64,000 nucleotides of DNA from Furcasterigmium furcatum (GCA_001599815.1 BCIA01000001.1:6880641-6944640); one strand, 5' to 3'; counted from the stretch's first letter, positions 32,229 to 44,268 are shown. Numbers and translations: made by a program. The notes: a model not told the origin generated them from the letters alone.

Positions 32229-33704
32229 TTAGGCCTTGTTGGCAATCTCGATCCACTTGGCGGTGGAGAAGGACTTGGGGCGCTCGATGGGGGCGCCGAC
32301 GGCACGGTCGATGATGAGCTGGGGAAGGACACCGATGGCGCGGGACACGCCGAAGAGGACGGTGTAGAAGTTGGCCTCGGTCAGGCCGTAGTACTGCAGG
32401 AGGACACCGGAGTGGGCGTCGACGTTGGGGAAGGGGTTCTTGGTCTTGCCGTGCTCGGTCAGGACGCCAGGGGCGATCTTGTAGACCTGGCTGACGAGCT
32501 TGAACATGGGGTCCTCGGGCATCTTCTCGAGGGCGAAGGTGCGCTGGGCGGTGTAGCGGGGGTCGGTCTTGCGGAGGACGGCGTGGCCGTAGCCGGGGAC
32601 GACGCGGCCGGCGTTGAGGGTGGACCAGAGGTAGTCGGTGATGTTCTTGTCGCTGAGGTCGTCGCCGACGGTCTTCTTCATCTCGGTGAGCCAGTTCAGG
32701 ACCTCCTGGTTGGCGAGGCCGTGCAGGGGACCGGCGAGGCCGTTAAGGCCGGCGGCCAGGGAGAGGTAGGGGGAGCTGAGGGCGGAGCCGACCAGGTGGG
32801 TGGTGTGGGCAGAGACGTTGCCGCCCTCGTGGTCAGTGTGGATGGTGAGGTAGAGGCGGAGGAGCTCGATGAAGTCCTCGTTCTTGCCGAAGCCGAGCTG
32901 GTTGGCGAAGTTGAAGGAGTAGTCCTTGTCCTTCTGGATGGGGGCGACCTTTCCGCCCTTGAAGACGTTCTGGTAGATGCGCGAGGCGATGTTGGGGAGC
33001 TTGGCGATGAGGTCCATGGAGTCCTCGAAGGTGTAGCCCCAGTACTCCTTCTTGTGGACGCCCTTGGCGTAGGCCTTGGCGAAGGAGGAGGAGTGCTCGA
33101 GGGCGGTGACGGCCAGGGAGAACTGGGCCATGGGGTGCAGGTCGGTAGGGCAGTGGTCGATGAGCTCCTCGACGAACTTGGGGAGGTCGGAGCGGGCGGC
33201 CCACTCGGCGGACAGGTCGCGGACCTGCTGCTCGGAGGGGACCTCGCCGGTCAGGAGAAGCCAGAAGAGACCCTCGGGGAGAGGCTCCTTGCCGCCGGGG
33301 GCCTTGGGGAGGATCTCCTGGCACTCGGGGATGGTCTTGCCGCGGAAGCGGATGCCCTCCTCGGAGTCGAGGACGGAGCCCTCCCAGACGAGGGACTTGA
33401 TGCCGCGGGCACCGCCATAGACCTGGTCGAGGGTGACCTTGTCGATGACCTTGGAGCCGTGCTCCTTGCGGAGGGCCTTGATCTCCTCGATCTTCTCGGG
33501 CAGCAGCTCGGCGAAGCGCTCCTTGAGGGTCTGCGAGGGGGGCCGGAGTCAGCATAAAGCTTCCGCAGCAGGCGCGCAATGAGGAGAACAAACCTGGGTC
33601 TTGGCCGAGTAGGCGCGGGCGGCAGTGAAGCCGACCTTGTTGTAGGCGCGAGCCTGGACGGTGGCCCGGAGGGCGGAGGCGCCGATACGCTGAACGGCAA
33701 CCAT
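32229..33704 (-). CDS. Mitochondrial citrate synthase
   Basis: Condenses acetyl-CoA and oxaloacetate to citrate in the TCA cycle. Two exons, 33594-33704 and 32229-33530, separated by a 63-nt intron; 470 residues, as in other fungal citrate synthases. The first exon is a mitochondrial presequence (MVAVQRIGASALRATVQARAY, basic and without acids). Catalytic segments are visible: the His in LAGPLHGLANQEVL, the His in VPGYGHAVLRKTDPRY and the Asp in NPFPNVDAHSGVLL. WGYTFEDSMDLIAKLP is typical of the mitochondrial enzyme. A methylcitrate synthase is related but I favour citrate synthase. It precedes the YHM2 carrier gene on the same strand. A long open frame on the opposite strand is a by-product of codon bias. 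Confidence 0.93.
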
Positions 33705-35257
33705 TTTGAGATCTGGGGGGAGGGTATTCAGAAGTCTTGAAGGCTACTGATCGAATTGATTGACGAGGTAGAGGGGAGGAAGGGAGGAAGGGGGAAGAGA
33801 ACAGGTTGAGGAAAAAATGCGCAATTGGGAATAAAAACGGCGGCGGAGCCACCGGACGGATCAGCGATGGGACAGGACGGGCGGGAGGTTCAAGCTCGTC
33901 AGGTTTCCGGGATCCGTGGGGATGCAGGGGGTGACGTCCTGAGGGATGGTCGCTGGCATCACCGGGGAAACCCCCCAATCAACGCCCGGCGTGCGCTGTT
34001 GGGGGCAGCTGCCAAGCCACGTTGAGGCCAGACCAGCGCAGAGGCCAGAGGAGCTCACCCTGCTGACCTAATCCATGCACGTTTCGCATGAACCCCCGAT
34101 CGACCCCCCGACCCGACGTCAACCCGCATGCGCGGACTTGAGAGCTTCCGTCTCTCTCTCACACCTCTTGGGTGCCACACTCCATTAGTCCGAGCTGCCT
34201 CTCCGCATTCTATTGCCGAGCCGAAGAGCCTCATTGGCACGTCGGATATGCCTTCTGCCAGATCGTGTGTCTGGCGCAGGTCGAGGCGCCCTGGACCCCG
34301 GATTTGCATCTGGCAGAGAGATCTATCGAGATTTATTCCCCAGACGAATCGTCATGGCGCCCGCTGTATGGTCCTAGCTCGTTCCTGGACTCATCCGGGG
34401 TGCAGCGCAGGAGGATTCGAGGCTGGATGGTTCGGAGCTTGAGCAGCGCGCGGTCTCGGATAAACTGCAGATCCAAGACACGCTCTCATGCCGGGAATCA
34501 GGGTCCAGCGATCGCCTCTCGGGCGGCCGACGGCAGCTAAGGGGCGATTCCGAGAGTCTAGCGGCGTCGAAAAGTCGCCTCGTGTTGAGGAAGCTGGGCC
34601 GGTGTCCCGTGAGGGTGCCGGGTGCGTGTTGGGACTTGCATTCCGAGATTCCTGGCCCATTTCGTTCCGTGCAATATTCCATCTCGGCTGTTGGAGCTGT
34701 CGCTTCACCACATCCGTTCGCCTCGGGCATCCAGCCAGTCGCTCAACCATCGGACGTCCGCCAACCACACCCAGGCACAGAAAGACACAGGAATGATAAT
34801 TGACCTCCACCAGATTCGTCTTTCGCTTCCAAATTGTCGACGGAAATCCAGTGCCCAGACCAATCGTGTCACGTGGCACCAGCTGTCGGGCACCTTGATC
34901 GAAGAGACTCAACCCCTGAACACTGGCAAGCAACCTTTCAGTTGTACTGGGAGTCCATCAGCCTCTGGCATCTCAGGACCCGGCGACGTAGCTTTGTCCT
35001 AGTATATACAAGGTCCTCTGAGGTCCCATGTATCTATGTTCCAGATGGTCCGAGCAGAAAAGATACTCATGAATGTCGGGCTTTTCTGAGTAAACAAAGT
35101 ACTCCTCTGAACCCGCCCCAAGCCACTTCATGTTCACCTCGTTCACTCGGGGACCTTCGGTAGAGACTTTGAGCCGAAATAGACAAGACTAATAGAGACT
35201 AGGCGCGCGTGTCCTTTCCTTTCCTTTCCTTCTCTTGATAATGGTTCGCAAAATAGA
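33705..35257. other. Citrate synthase promoter and gene-poor region
   Basis: No supported gene. A TTTCC pentamer microsatellite lies at 35212-35233, next to the truncated DUF3638 fragment. The rest is unique sequence with short unconvincing frames. Confidence 0.5.
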
Positions 35258-37072
35258 TTATGATGTTGACACTTCCTTATCGTCACATTGCAGCTTGCTT
35301 CCCTTTATCATGCGAGGGCCGAGTTGAGGAGTCCGCATGACCAGGTCCCCCGAAGCTAAGGCTTTCTCAATATCTTGCCGGTCATCACCCAATAACACAT
35401 GCATCAGGTCCGAGCGATGGATCTTGAGACTGATCTCCGAGACCAAGCCGAGGATTCGCTGGATGAGACACCATCTGCGGAGGCCCAGGTCAACCGACTG
35501 CTGATTGCCTATAGTGTAGACGAGTTCGAACTTGCAGTTGAAGTTCTCGTCGCTTTCGTCTACAATGTCGCGTGCGTGCTCCTCAAGCCACTCCTGTGTC
35601 GGCAAGAGTGCTTGTCCAAGGCTCCTGTCGCCAGAGTACATGTGCTCGATACCCATGAGCTTGAAGGGCAATATGTGCTCAGGCTGTAGAAGGAGGATGC
35701 CATCCTCTGAAAGGCAGAGCTCGAGCATCATCTGGTTCGACTGAGGCTTCGCCACGACAATGCGCACAATTCTAGACTTGTCAGCGAGGGCCACTGCTGT
35801 AATGGGCACGATGACAGAGGACTTTCCCTCGCCCATATTGAGCTGCATGACAGAGTTGAGGTTGCATGACGGGTTCCGCATCATGTTCGCAATGTCTTCC
35901 TGCACTGGACGGACCAGGAGCCCGCTCTCTACTTCGAGAAGCAGAGTCTCCGGGTGGTCCATCGGGTCCCAATTCGCATGGCCCGCGTTTTCGACTTCTT
36001 TCTTCAGATCGAGCCAAGTGTTGGCAGCAAGCATGCGGTGAACACGTTGGACTGCCGTCACGGCTAGTGTATACTGAATAAGACACCGACGCCAGCCCTT
36101 CGAGACTTCAGGCCACTTGTCTTTAGAGCGCTGCTGTAACAGGAGTATGACGGATATTCTTGGCCAATGGTCACCCAGATTGGATGTTCGAGTGTGGGAC
36201 AGTGTCTTTTGAAGGGCCTGTCGGACAGTTGTTTCGATAGCACCCACATACGATGCAGTCTCGTTGAGATGTCGGTGAAGTTCTCATTGCAACTGTGGGA
36301 TACTCTTGTGGCTCTCTGGGGTCCTCTGCAAGGCGCTCCTCGCGTCTGCGCTTCCTTGTAACTCTGCAATGTACGAGTTCTCGTGCTTGCCCGATGCATG
36401 AGCTCTGAGTTCTTCCAGCAGCTTCTGCATTGAGTCGGTCTCGGGCAAGGCCGATGAAGGAATGGCTGCCGTAGATACGTTGCTAGACCCGGATAAGCCG
36501 AACTCTCGTGTCGGTGCCTCAAACTGAGGATGTTCGTGAGCAAGAAGATCATCCATGACGATATATCCTCGGTGTGAAGCCTGTACTCGACGGCGGAGAA
36601 TGGCGGACGGTGCGGCATGCTCCAGATTGATCGGGGTGGCTGCATGGAGGCCCTGCATGATTCTTGCAATCTTGCCCATGTACACACCAAATTGGTAATT
36701 CCTCCAGGGTAACTCGAAGCCATCAGCGACATCTCGACGGAAAGCTGCAAGATCGATATAGACCCAGTAATTCGTCTGCTCGTCGAGCGTGGGTGAGCGA
36801 CACTTGTTCTGGTTCCATTCACACTGCATGGCTGACGCCAATGCCCCAACGGCGAATTCTGAACGAGACTCGTATGCCTGAGCTTGTCGGTTCTCGAAGT
36901 TGTACTGGTTTTCATTGGCCTGGATCGTTAACTGTGCCTCTGGTGTGCGCTCTAATGGCAGCCGATGCCTCTCGGCAATGCGTCGCGTGAATGAGTGAAT
37001 TCTGTCAGACTGCTGGACACCACATGAGAGTCCGGACGCCCCCCCCCCCCCTTTTTTTTTCCGGCCGCCCAA
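35258..37072 (-). pseudogene. Fragment of a DUF3638 (fungal ubiquitinyl-hydrolase-annotated) giant protein gene
   Basis: Two open stretches on one frame, 36287-37072 and 35258-36283, are separated by a single TGA at 36284-36286. The downstream part has LAANTWLDLKKEVENAGHANWDP.., ETLLLEVESGLLVRPVQ and the conserved NSVMQLNMGEGKSSVIVPI of DUF3638, with a Walker-like GEGKSS. Family proteins are near 3,000 residues; only about 600 remain. The 5' end stops in a C12T9 homopolymer (37040-37060) close to an undetermined base and a MITE. No start codon or domain beginning is seen, and the 3' end is also early. CGA to TGA would be one C-to-T change. I read it as a relic, though part of the damage could be an assembly fault. 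Confidence 0.75.
37040..37060. repeat. C12-T9 homopolymer tract
   Basis: Twelve C then nine T at the broken 5' end of the DUF3638 fragment, with an N at 37099 in a G tract. It points to a low-quality or collapsed assembly spot. Confidence 0.8.
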
Positions 37073-37091
37073 GCACTTGTACGCCTACCTA

Positions 37092-37417
37092 CCAGGGGNG
37101 GGGGGGTAAGTTGACAGGGTGTTAACAGGCTGCCTGCTGGATAGAACTGGCTACCTATCTTGTTGGATCTAACTGCCTGCTGTATGCCAACATGATGTTG
37201 TCCTGCCACCAGGATATCTAGCTAACAGGATAGCTACGACCCTGTTCCTATCCTATTGCGATAGCTATCTTGCCCAACAGAGCTACGCGTTATTTTGCAA
37301 CAGGGAGGTAAGCCAACCTAAGGTCAACAGGGTGCTAACAGCTAGTCAGCAGCTATTAACACCGCGTTGCCGATAGGGTACTGCTAACTACGCTGTCAAC
37401 TTACCCTCCTCCCCTGG
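37092..37417. mobile_element. 326-bp MITE with terminal inverted repeats and TA target duplication
   Basis: The left end reads CCAGGGG, a G tract with one N, then TAAGTTGACAG. The reverse complement of the right end reads CCAGGGGAGGAGGGTAAGTTGACAG. The match continues imperfectly (GTGTTAACAG / GTAGTTAGCAG) to about 38 bp. TA flanks both sides (37090-37091 and 37418-37419). There is no coding capacity; the interior carries short repeats such as AACAGG and GATAGCTA. Size, repeats and TA duplication fit a Tc1/mariner-type MITE. It is only 15 bp from the 2EXR gene stop. Confidence 0.8.
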
Positions 37418-37433
37418 TATGTAATGCAGGCAC

Positions 37434-38189
37434 CTACCTGATTCTACCGGCCCAGCGGTCGGAAGACGGACAATCACACCCCGGCGCATGCCGCCAGCCA
37501 GGTTCGCACCGATCGGGGAACTCGTCCGAGTCCCACGGGGAGCCATAGCCTGGCTCCCAATGGCCGCCGGGGGTTTCGCGATATAGTTTTCTGACGAGGT
37601 CGCGGTCCACCTTGAGATAGTTGTCGGGGTTAAGCTCAGGAACAGGGGTGCCAGGGATGAGGCAGACGACGGTCGTTCGGAAGCGCACCGGGTTGTCGTT
37701 ATAGTAGTACTGTTCCATCATCTGGTCCCACTCGCGAGTCCAGCCATCGTTTCCTGCGTCAAAGGGCCGGATCTCCAAGTTCTCCAGAAGGGGGTAACCG
37801 GCTTCCGAGGGCCATCCGACATAGTAGAAAAAGTGTTCGCTGTCGTTGACCTCAACGGACAGGTGCCTGACGGATCGGCGCTCGGCCTCGAACTGTTTTA
37901 TCGTCCGCTCCCTCATGAAGATAGTGTCTATATCGAAGTTGATCCAGGTATAGCGGGGTGGTGATTCCGTGACGAAAGCCTTCACATAGTATCGCGCAAG
38001 ATGGGAACGAGACTCGACGCATGCCTGTAGGGCGCCTGGCGGTGGCACCGGCGGAGGCGGTGGCGCTGGGGTGTAGCTACTGTAAGAGAAGTCTCCCACG
38101 GGGACCCGGCGGGGTTGTATGGTCAGCTCCCAGATGCGCTGGCGGAGCTCCAGGGGTAGTGACGTGAAGTGGTGGAAGGTAGGGGCCAT
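37434..38189 (-). CDS. 2EXR-domain protein
   Basis: Single exon, 251 residues, start ATG at 38189. The N-terminus FHHFTSLPLELRQRIWELTIQPRRV is the 2EXR domain found in large fungal families of unknown role, related in style to F-box motifs. A Pro run (residues about 42-53) and the usual LQACVESRSHLARYY segment follow, where these proteins recall past residues of an inventory-like fold. The C-terminus is acidic and Trp-rich. The stop lies 15 bp from the MITE, and the last codon overlaps a possible splice donor (CAG|GTAGGT), so the native C-terminus may have been changed by the insertion. No function is known for the family. Confidence 0.8.
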   Translation of the reverse strand: MAPTFHHFTSLPLELRQRIWELTIQPRRVPVGDFSYSSYTPAPPPPPVPPPGALQACVESRSHLARYYVKAFVTESPPRYTWINFDIDTIFMRERTIKQFEAERRSVRHLSVEVNDSEHFFYYVGWPSEAGYPLLENLEIRPFDAGNDGWTREWDQMMEQYYYNDNPVRFRTTVVCLIPGTPVPELNPDNYLKVDRDLVRKLYRETPGGHWEPGYGSPWDSDEFPDRCEPGWRHAPGCDCPSSDRWAGRIR

Positions 38190-38959
38190 GATGCGTGCGC
38201 GCGTCTGGCGTTAGCGACGTGCCCTTGCACGACGAACTGGGTGAGAAGGGGCGCGGGGGGAGGCCGGCTGCTGAGAGATGGTGTTGGTGATGGGGGAATA
38301 GGAGGGAGAGATGGGGTTCTTCTGGCGAGAGAGAAGGAGGAGTTTTCTCCCTATGGCCCGCCCCGGCACGAAAACGAAGAGGGGGGAGGTTGTGATCAGA
38401 TGCACATGCGAGCACACGTCCGGGGGGCGGTTTTGCTGCGCCCCTTGCCTCCGCTCTCAAGGGTCCTGGCGGGGGAGAATGCGATGATCAGGCGCCTCAG
38501 TTCGCAGGGGTCGTCTGAGTGACAGGCGTCCGGGGGTCCTGGCCCAAGCTGCCAAGCACCAACAGCTCGAAGGTTCGGGCCGTGGCCAGCTTGGCTCTTT
38601 CCGTACTAGGAAGGCAAGGTACTAGGTAGTACTTGTGGAAGGTACGTACCTGAGCAAGGTATGCTTAGTCTGACGCCTTGGTGATGTGCCCACAGCGCCC
38701 TGGAACCTCCGAGTGTCCGGGTCGCATCTCACCCCTCCGGGTCGGTCCCCGACATCGCAGCCATTTGACTCTCGTGGCCGGCTCGCTTTCAACTGTCGGT
38801 GTTTCCCCTCGCTTCTCTAGTTCTCTCACTTCTTTACCACTCTTGCTAATACGGCTTCGACGCCTCTTGCCTTGCAGAAGCGTTGTCACTCCTTACCAGC
38901 CTTTGCCCCAACGGGACCGTCATCTCGCGCCCCATCCTGACGCTGCCTCTCGTTCAAAC
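38190..38959. promoter_or_regulatory. Divergent promoter of 2EXR and GH55 genes
   Basis: A GC-rich divergent intergenic region. A repeated GGTACTAGGTAGTACTTG-like segment lies near 38617-38640, and a pyrimidine-rich leader precedes the GH55 ATG. No gene is supported. Confidence 0.4.
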
Positions 38960-41900
38960 ATGTTTCTCCCCCGTCTGACGCATGTCTGCGTGCTTGGGCT
39001 AGCCCTCACCGCCAGCTGTGCCCAGCTCTTCCCCTCTACCCCGCGGTCGACGCCGAAAGACTCCAGTCAGTTTGCCGCTATCTAGTCCCCCTCCCCCTTT
39101 GGTAAACAGCCGACTGATCCTGCCCACAGGCCCTGTCGACATCGCCGCCGTCATCGACGAGGTTGTCGAGGAATGGAAGGCGAGAAACCCCGATCTCCGG
39201 CCCGCCGAGATCGACAAGATCCTGGCCTCGGCAGAGAAGGCCAAGGCATCCTTCCTGACTCCTGCGGCGCGGCTCTCCATCGACTCGGACCCGACCCTGG
39301 ACCCCGCCCCGAGCGATGTCGTCGAGTTCGTGCCCCGTCACCGGCGTAAGATCGCCAGCCTGACCATGGGCGCCAACTCTACCATCGCGGAAGCCAGGGC
39401 CATCGTTCGCCAGGCCCAGCAAGAGGCCAACGCTCGCAACCGGGAGCGCTTCGACAACCCCCGCGTGAACACCTACTGGGCCCATCTCGATTCTCGCGCC
39501 GCCCTTCGTGCCCGCGCCGAGGACATGGCTAGCTTTGCCGTCAACGAGACCGTCGCCGTCGCCGCCGCCATTGTTGCCGAGGCCGACTCGGCCCACAACA
39601 CGCCCACGGAGCTGCCCAGTATCCCCCCGGACATCTTGGAGCTCAGGCGGCAGAAGTTTGGCGACGACGCCGTCCGCGGCGCTGGCGGCTTGGGCGGGCT
39701 GGCCAAGCGAGCCACCAGCTTCTGGATGGAGGACATCGCCCACGTCGGCAGGGTCCCCTTCGGCGGCGCGGCCAACAACGGCTACAAGGTCTTCCGTAAC
39801 GTCAAAGATTACGGGGCCAAGGGCGACGGCAAGACCGACGACACAGAGGCCATCAACAGGGCGATGAAGGAACAGGGCCGCTGCGGCGAGAACTGCGGCG
39901 CCTCCACCATCAAGCCCGCCATCGTCTACTTCCCCGCCGGCACATATCTCGTGAGCACGTCCATCATCTCCTACTACAACACCCAGATGGTCGGAAACGT
40001 AAGTCGAGAGACCCCCCCTAGCATAGCAATCGCCAACAGTCATGCAGCCCAACGCCATTCCCATTATCAAAGCCGCCAAGTCTTTCGTCGGTCTGGGCGT
40101 CATCTCCGTCGACGTCTATACTGGGGAGAACGGCGGTGAGGACCAGTGGTACATCAACCAGGTAGGCCTCCACGCACACACCCCGAGCCCCTCAGTACCT
40201 GGCACCCCTGACGTGAGAGACATAGAACAACTTCCTGCGCCAAATCCGCAACTTCGACGTCGATGTCAGAGATGCCGACATGGTTGACGTTGCCGGCATT
40301 CACTGGCAGGTGGCTCAAGCGACCAGCCTCAAGAACATCGCGTTCTACCAGTCCACGTCCACTTCCAAAAAGCACATGGGCATCTGTGAGTTTCACTGTG
40401 CCTGGCGCGGCGACGGACGCCGCGAGTCCTTTTAACATTTGCTGACGGGGCAAACTTGCACCACGCAGTCGCAGAAAACGGAAGCGGCGGCTTCATGTCC
40501 GACCTCGCCTTTGTCGGCGGCCACATCGGCATGCGATGTATGTGAACCCCCTCCCCTCTGACACGAGTGCCATGTGGCACCTATCTGACCATAATCATCC
40601 TCAGGCGGCAACCAGCAGTTTACCTCGCGCAATATGCTCTTCGCGGGCCTTCGTATCGGCATCGACATGCTGTGGGACTGGGGCTGGACCTGGAAGTCTC
40701 TCATTATCGCCTCAACCGAAACCGCTATCAAGATGAGCGGCGACTACAGGGGAGGTTCCATCTTGCTCCTCGATTCCACCTTGAATGCAATTTCCACGGG
40801 CATCCATGTCTCCACCCCCGTGGGCTCGACCCAGTCAGAGAAGTTCTCTATCACACTCGACAACGTAGAGCTCACAGCCGTCGGCACGGCTGTACACCAC
40901 GAGACCGGCAGCGTCACACTGGCGGGAGGCACCCGCATCATCCAGTCCTGGGTCCTCGGCAAGGTCTATGACGAGCAGAACCCCGGCGGGCGGTACCAGA
41001 CTGGCCCCCTGCCAAATCTTCATCCCACCACTGGATCGCTCTTCAGGAACGGCGCCTACTTTGAGAGAGAGAAGCCCCAGTACGAAGGGACTAGCGCCAG
41101 CACTTTTCTCAACGCACGGGATCTTGCCACAGGTACGAGTCTTGTTCTCACCTTTCTCCCCGTGCTCTGCCTATAGCCCGCCACTGACCGTGGTGCCTCC
41201 GCCTAGGCGACGGCGTGACCGACGACAGCTTTGGCCTCCACCTCGCCTTTAGCCTAGGGTCGCTCGTCAGGCTCCCAATCTACGTCCCCTTCGGATCCTA
41301 CCTGATCACGTCGACAATCCACGTGCGTTTCCTACCCCTTCAACCCCCCCGGCCCCCCCGGCGATACCTAACGTGACCATGAAGATTCCCGTCGGGAGCG
41401 TCATCGTAGGCGAGTGTTGGGCGCAGCTTGTGGCCACTGGCGGTGTAAGTCCTTCTGAATCTGCCTATGCATAGAACAGGCGGGAAGATTCTGACCATCG
41501 GCGCCAGTACTTCGGAGACATGGAGGTTCCCTCGGCCATGGTTACCATCGGAAACCCGGGCGAGAAGGGCTCGGTCGAGATACAAGACCTCATGTTCACG
41601 ACCAAGGGTCCTACCCCGGGCGCCGTCCTAGCCGAGTGGAACTTGGCCCAGAGCTCGCAGGGCGATGCTGCCATGTGGGGTGAGCACCACTCCCCGTCGC
41701 GTGCTCTCCTTGCCCGTCGAGGCGTCCTCCACTGACTCCCCGACACAGACACCCACTTCCGCGTCGGCGGAGCACAGGGCACCGAGCTGACGGTCAAGGA
41801 CTGCCCAAAGCTTACGGGAAGGGTCAATCCCAACTGCATTGCCGGATCGATGTTATTGCACATGACGGAGACGTCCTCCGCATACCTCGAAAACATCTGG

Positions 41901-43992
41901 GCCTGGGTTGCTGACCACGACTTTGACAGCGGCCCGGCGCAGACACAGATTGACATCTACGTCGCCCGCGGTATGTTGGACACTTTGGGAACCACAGATG
42001 TACTATGTACTGACAGGAGGCTAGGAATCCTCATCGAGAGCCAGGGCCCGCTGTGGATGTACGGCACCGCCTCGGAGCATTGCATCCTCTACCAGTATCT
42101 CCTGTACGGCGCGAAGGACGTATACATGGGCATGGTGAGTGGGAGCAGCCGGCGATCATGTCTCGAGGCAGGGGACGAGGGAAACCACCGCTGACACGGG
42201 TGCCTGACGCAGATTCAAACCGAGAGCCCCTACTACCTGCCGAGTCCCCAGGCGCCGGCCCCGTTCACGAGCCAAGTCGGCGTGTACCCGGGCGATCCGG
42301 ACTTCAAGGAATGCCCCTCCTCCGATCCTCACTGCGCAGCGGCCTGGGGTCTCATGATCGTCGGCTCGACCAATGTCCACATCCACGGCGCCGGCCTGTA
42401 TAACTGGTTCATCGACTACACGCAGGAGTGCCTCGGCAGGCAGTACTGCCAGAAGCGCGTGGTTAACGTCCGGGACAGCGGGCAGGTGTGGTTCTACAAT
42501 CTTTACACCATTGGCACGTGGGAGATGCTCAACCTCAAGGGGTCGGATGCCATCACGGCCAAGGCAAACACTAACACCAACGAACATCCCTTCACGTCCA
42601 TCATCAACGCATGGCTCGTGGCATCATCCGGAAAGTAAGTTGTATCCCGGGCGAGACTGTGTCCTGGCGGCGGGCGATCTGACCTCTCATCCTTTCAGGG
42701 GTTCGCTAGACAACGAGGAAGTGCCCGAGTTAGACCCTGGGGAATGGTATGATGAAGTCATCGTCGACCCCCGCCTCGCTCGTTGCGATCTCTACTTCGT
42801 GTCGCTAGAGAGTGTCGAGAACGCCAAGTCAACAATCCCCGAGCACTGCTTCGACAAGTACCTCCTGCAGGCGATGTTGGCGACGATGCGTGACGCGCTC
42901 ATCGCCTATAACCGCGTCGTGGACAACGGCTACGATAGGAAGTTCGGCGTCTATGCCAAATTGGTCAAGTCCCAGATCGAAGGTCAGATTCACGAGTACA
43001 TGCGCGGGGCGCAGGCGTCGGGGAACTTCCGCTGCACGGAGCACAGGGAAATGATATGTTGCCGCGGTTGCGGCTCGAACTGCAACAACAACGACAGGTG
43101 CGACTGGTCTGAGGGCTGCCGGGCGGGCTCGACGAAGGACTTCGCCATCGACTGCCCCACGTCAATCTTGGACCGAGTCAAGACGCCGCACGACGGCAAG
43201 CCGAGCGGCATAACCTACACGTTTATCAACGAGGGCAGGTTCTGGACGGAGCTTGCAGAACAATACGGCATCCTCAAGAATTGGGTGTCGATGGGCGACC
43301 GACCGGTGTATGTCGGCGGCGGCTGTAACCTCTCCGACCCCGAGAAGGCCGCGGAGTGCTTGAGCAGGATGACCGTCTACTCGTACAACTACCCATTGTA
43401 CATGGAGGACAGGGTCGAAATCCCCAACCCCAAGACCATGGTGGCAGAGTCATACGTCAACATCAAGGACATGTACGATCGCGCCGCGCAAGCCCAGAAG
43501 GTAGCCGAGTGGGATTCATATTTTGCGAGCCACGACATCATCCTCGACACTATTGCCTCGCCCGCCCTGATGATGGCTGAGGCCGTCGCGCAGATGGAGA
43601 TATTCGCCGCCCAGGGCGAGGAGATCGAAAAGGCCCAGGAAAAAGCGGCCATCCTCTCCTTCATCACCGCTGCCCTCATGCTCATCCCCTTGGCCGGTCG
43701 CATCGCCAGCGCCGTCGGCGGCACCGTGATCCGCGCCATCCTCGGCATTGTCGGCGAGACTGCCGCCGCCGCCCTGGCCATGTACGAGCTCGTCGACGAC
43801 CCCGGCAACGCCCTCTTCGCCATCCTTGGCCTCTTCGCCGGCGGCGTCTCGCGCCAGCCCTTCCGCGACGCCGCCCAGATCCGCCGCGACATGAAGCGCA
43901 ACGATTTCAACAAGCTTCCCGACAACGTCAGGGTCAGGCTCAATACCATAGAAAGCATCAAGGGTGGCGGCGGCGTCTGCCTGCGGAATTAG
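38960..43992 (+). CDS. Secreted GH55 beta-1,3-glucanase with a killer-toxin-like C-terminal region
   Basis: Thirteen exons: 38960-39065, 39130-39998, 40048-40161, 40226-40385, 40469-40537, 40605-41132, 41207-41322, 41385-41444, 41508-41679, 41749-41970, 42025-42134, 42213-42634 and 42699-43992. All are in frame, giving 1,413 residues. A signal peptide (MFLPRLTHVCVLGLALTASCA) starts it. A helical N-terminal stretch leads to two beta-helix modules: the pectate-lyase-like repeat begins at NVKDYGAKGDGKTDDTEAIN and a second at GDGVTDDSFGLHL, the GH55 pattern. GH55 proteins usually end near 750-900 residues. Here exon 13 adds about 430 residues with a Cys cluster (CCRGCGSNC), then two hydrophobic helices (about 43648-43815) and a basic tail. 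From memory, this tail resembles the C-terminal part of fungal killer-toxin-type chitinases. A wall-degrading toxin is inferred, not shown. Confidence 0.85.
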
Positions 43993-44268
43993 TCCCTCGT
44001 TTCCTTTCAGCGTGGGCGGCAGCTAGGTGGCATGTCTCATCCATATGGGCTTCGGACCAGCACAGCACACATGCGCCAGATATCCATCTCTTCTAGTTTC
44101 AATAAGATTTCATGCCATCATCGGCGTTCTAAGGCCGGTTTAGAGTCAAAGGGCACGGATTCCCACTTTCCTTGTGTCTTCGGCGTGTCCAAGTACAAAA
44201 CGCACCTCGTATCTAAGTACCTCTGTTAGCAGAAGCACCTGGGTTGTAACACCCAGCGTCATCTAGTA
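43993..44268. other. 3' region of the GH55 gene
   Basis: Short stretch before the permease relic. No N-terminal exon of a normal permease could be found here. Confidence 0.4.

Noticed and set aside
32070..33557. 495-residue plus-strand frame opposite citrate synthase
   Set aside because: Low-complexity Gly/Val/Leu composition produced by the strong codon bias of the true gene on the other strand.
39078..40103. 341-residue minus-strand frame over the GH55 gene
   Set aside because: Antisense artefact of biased codon use; no domain.
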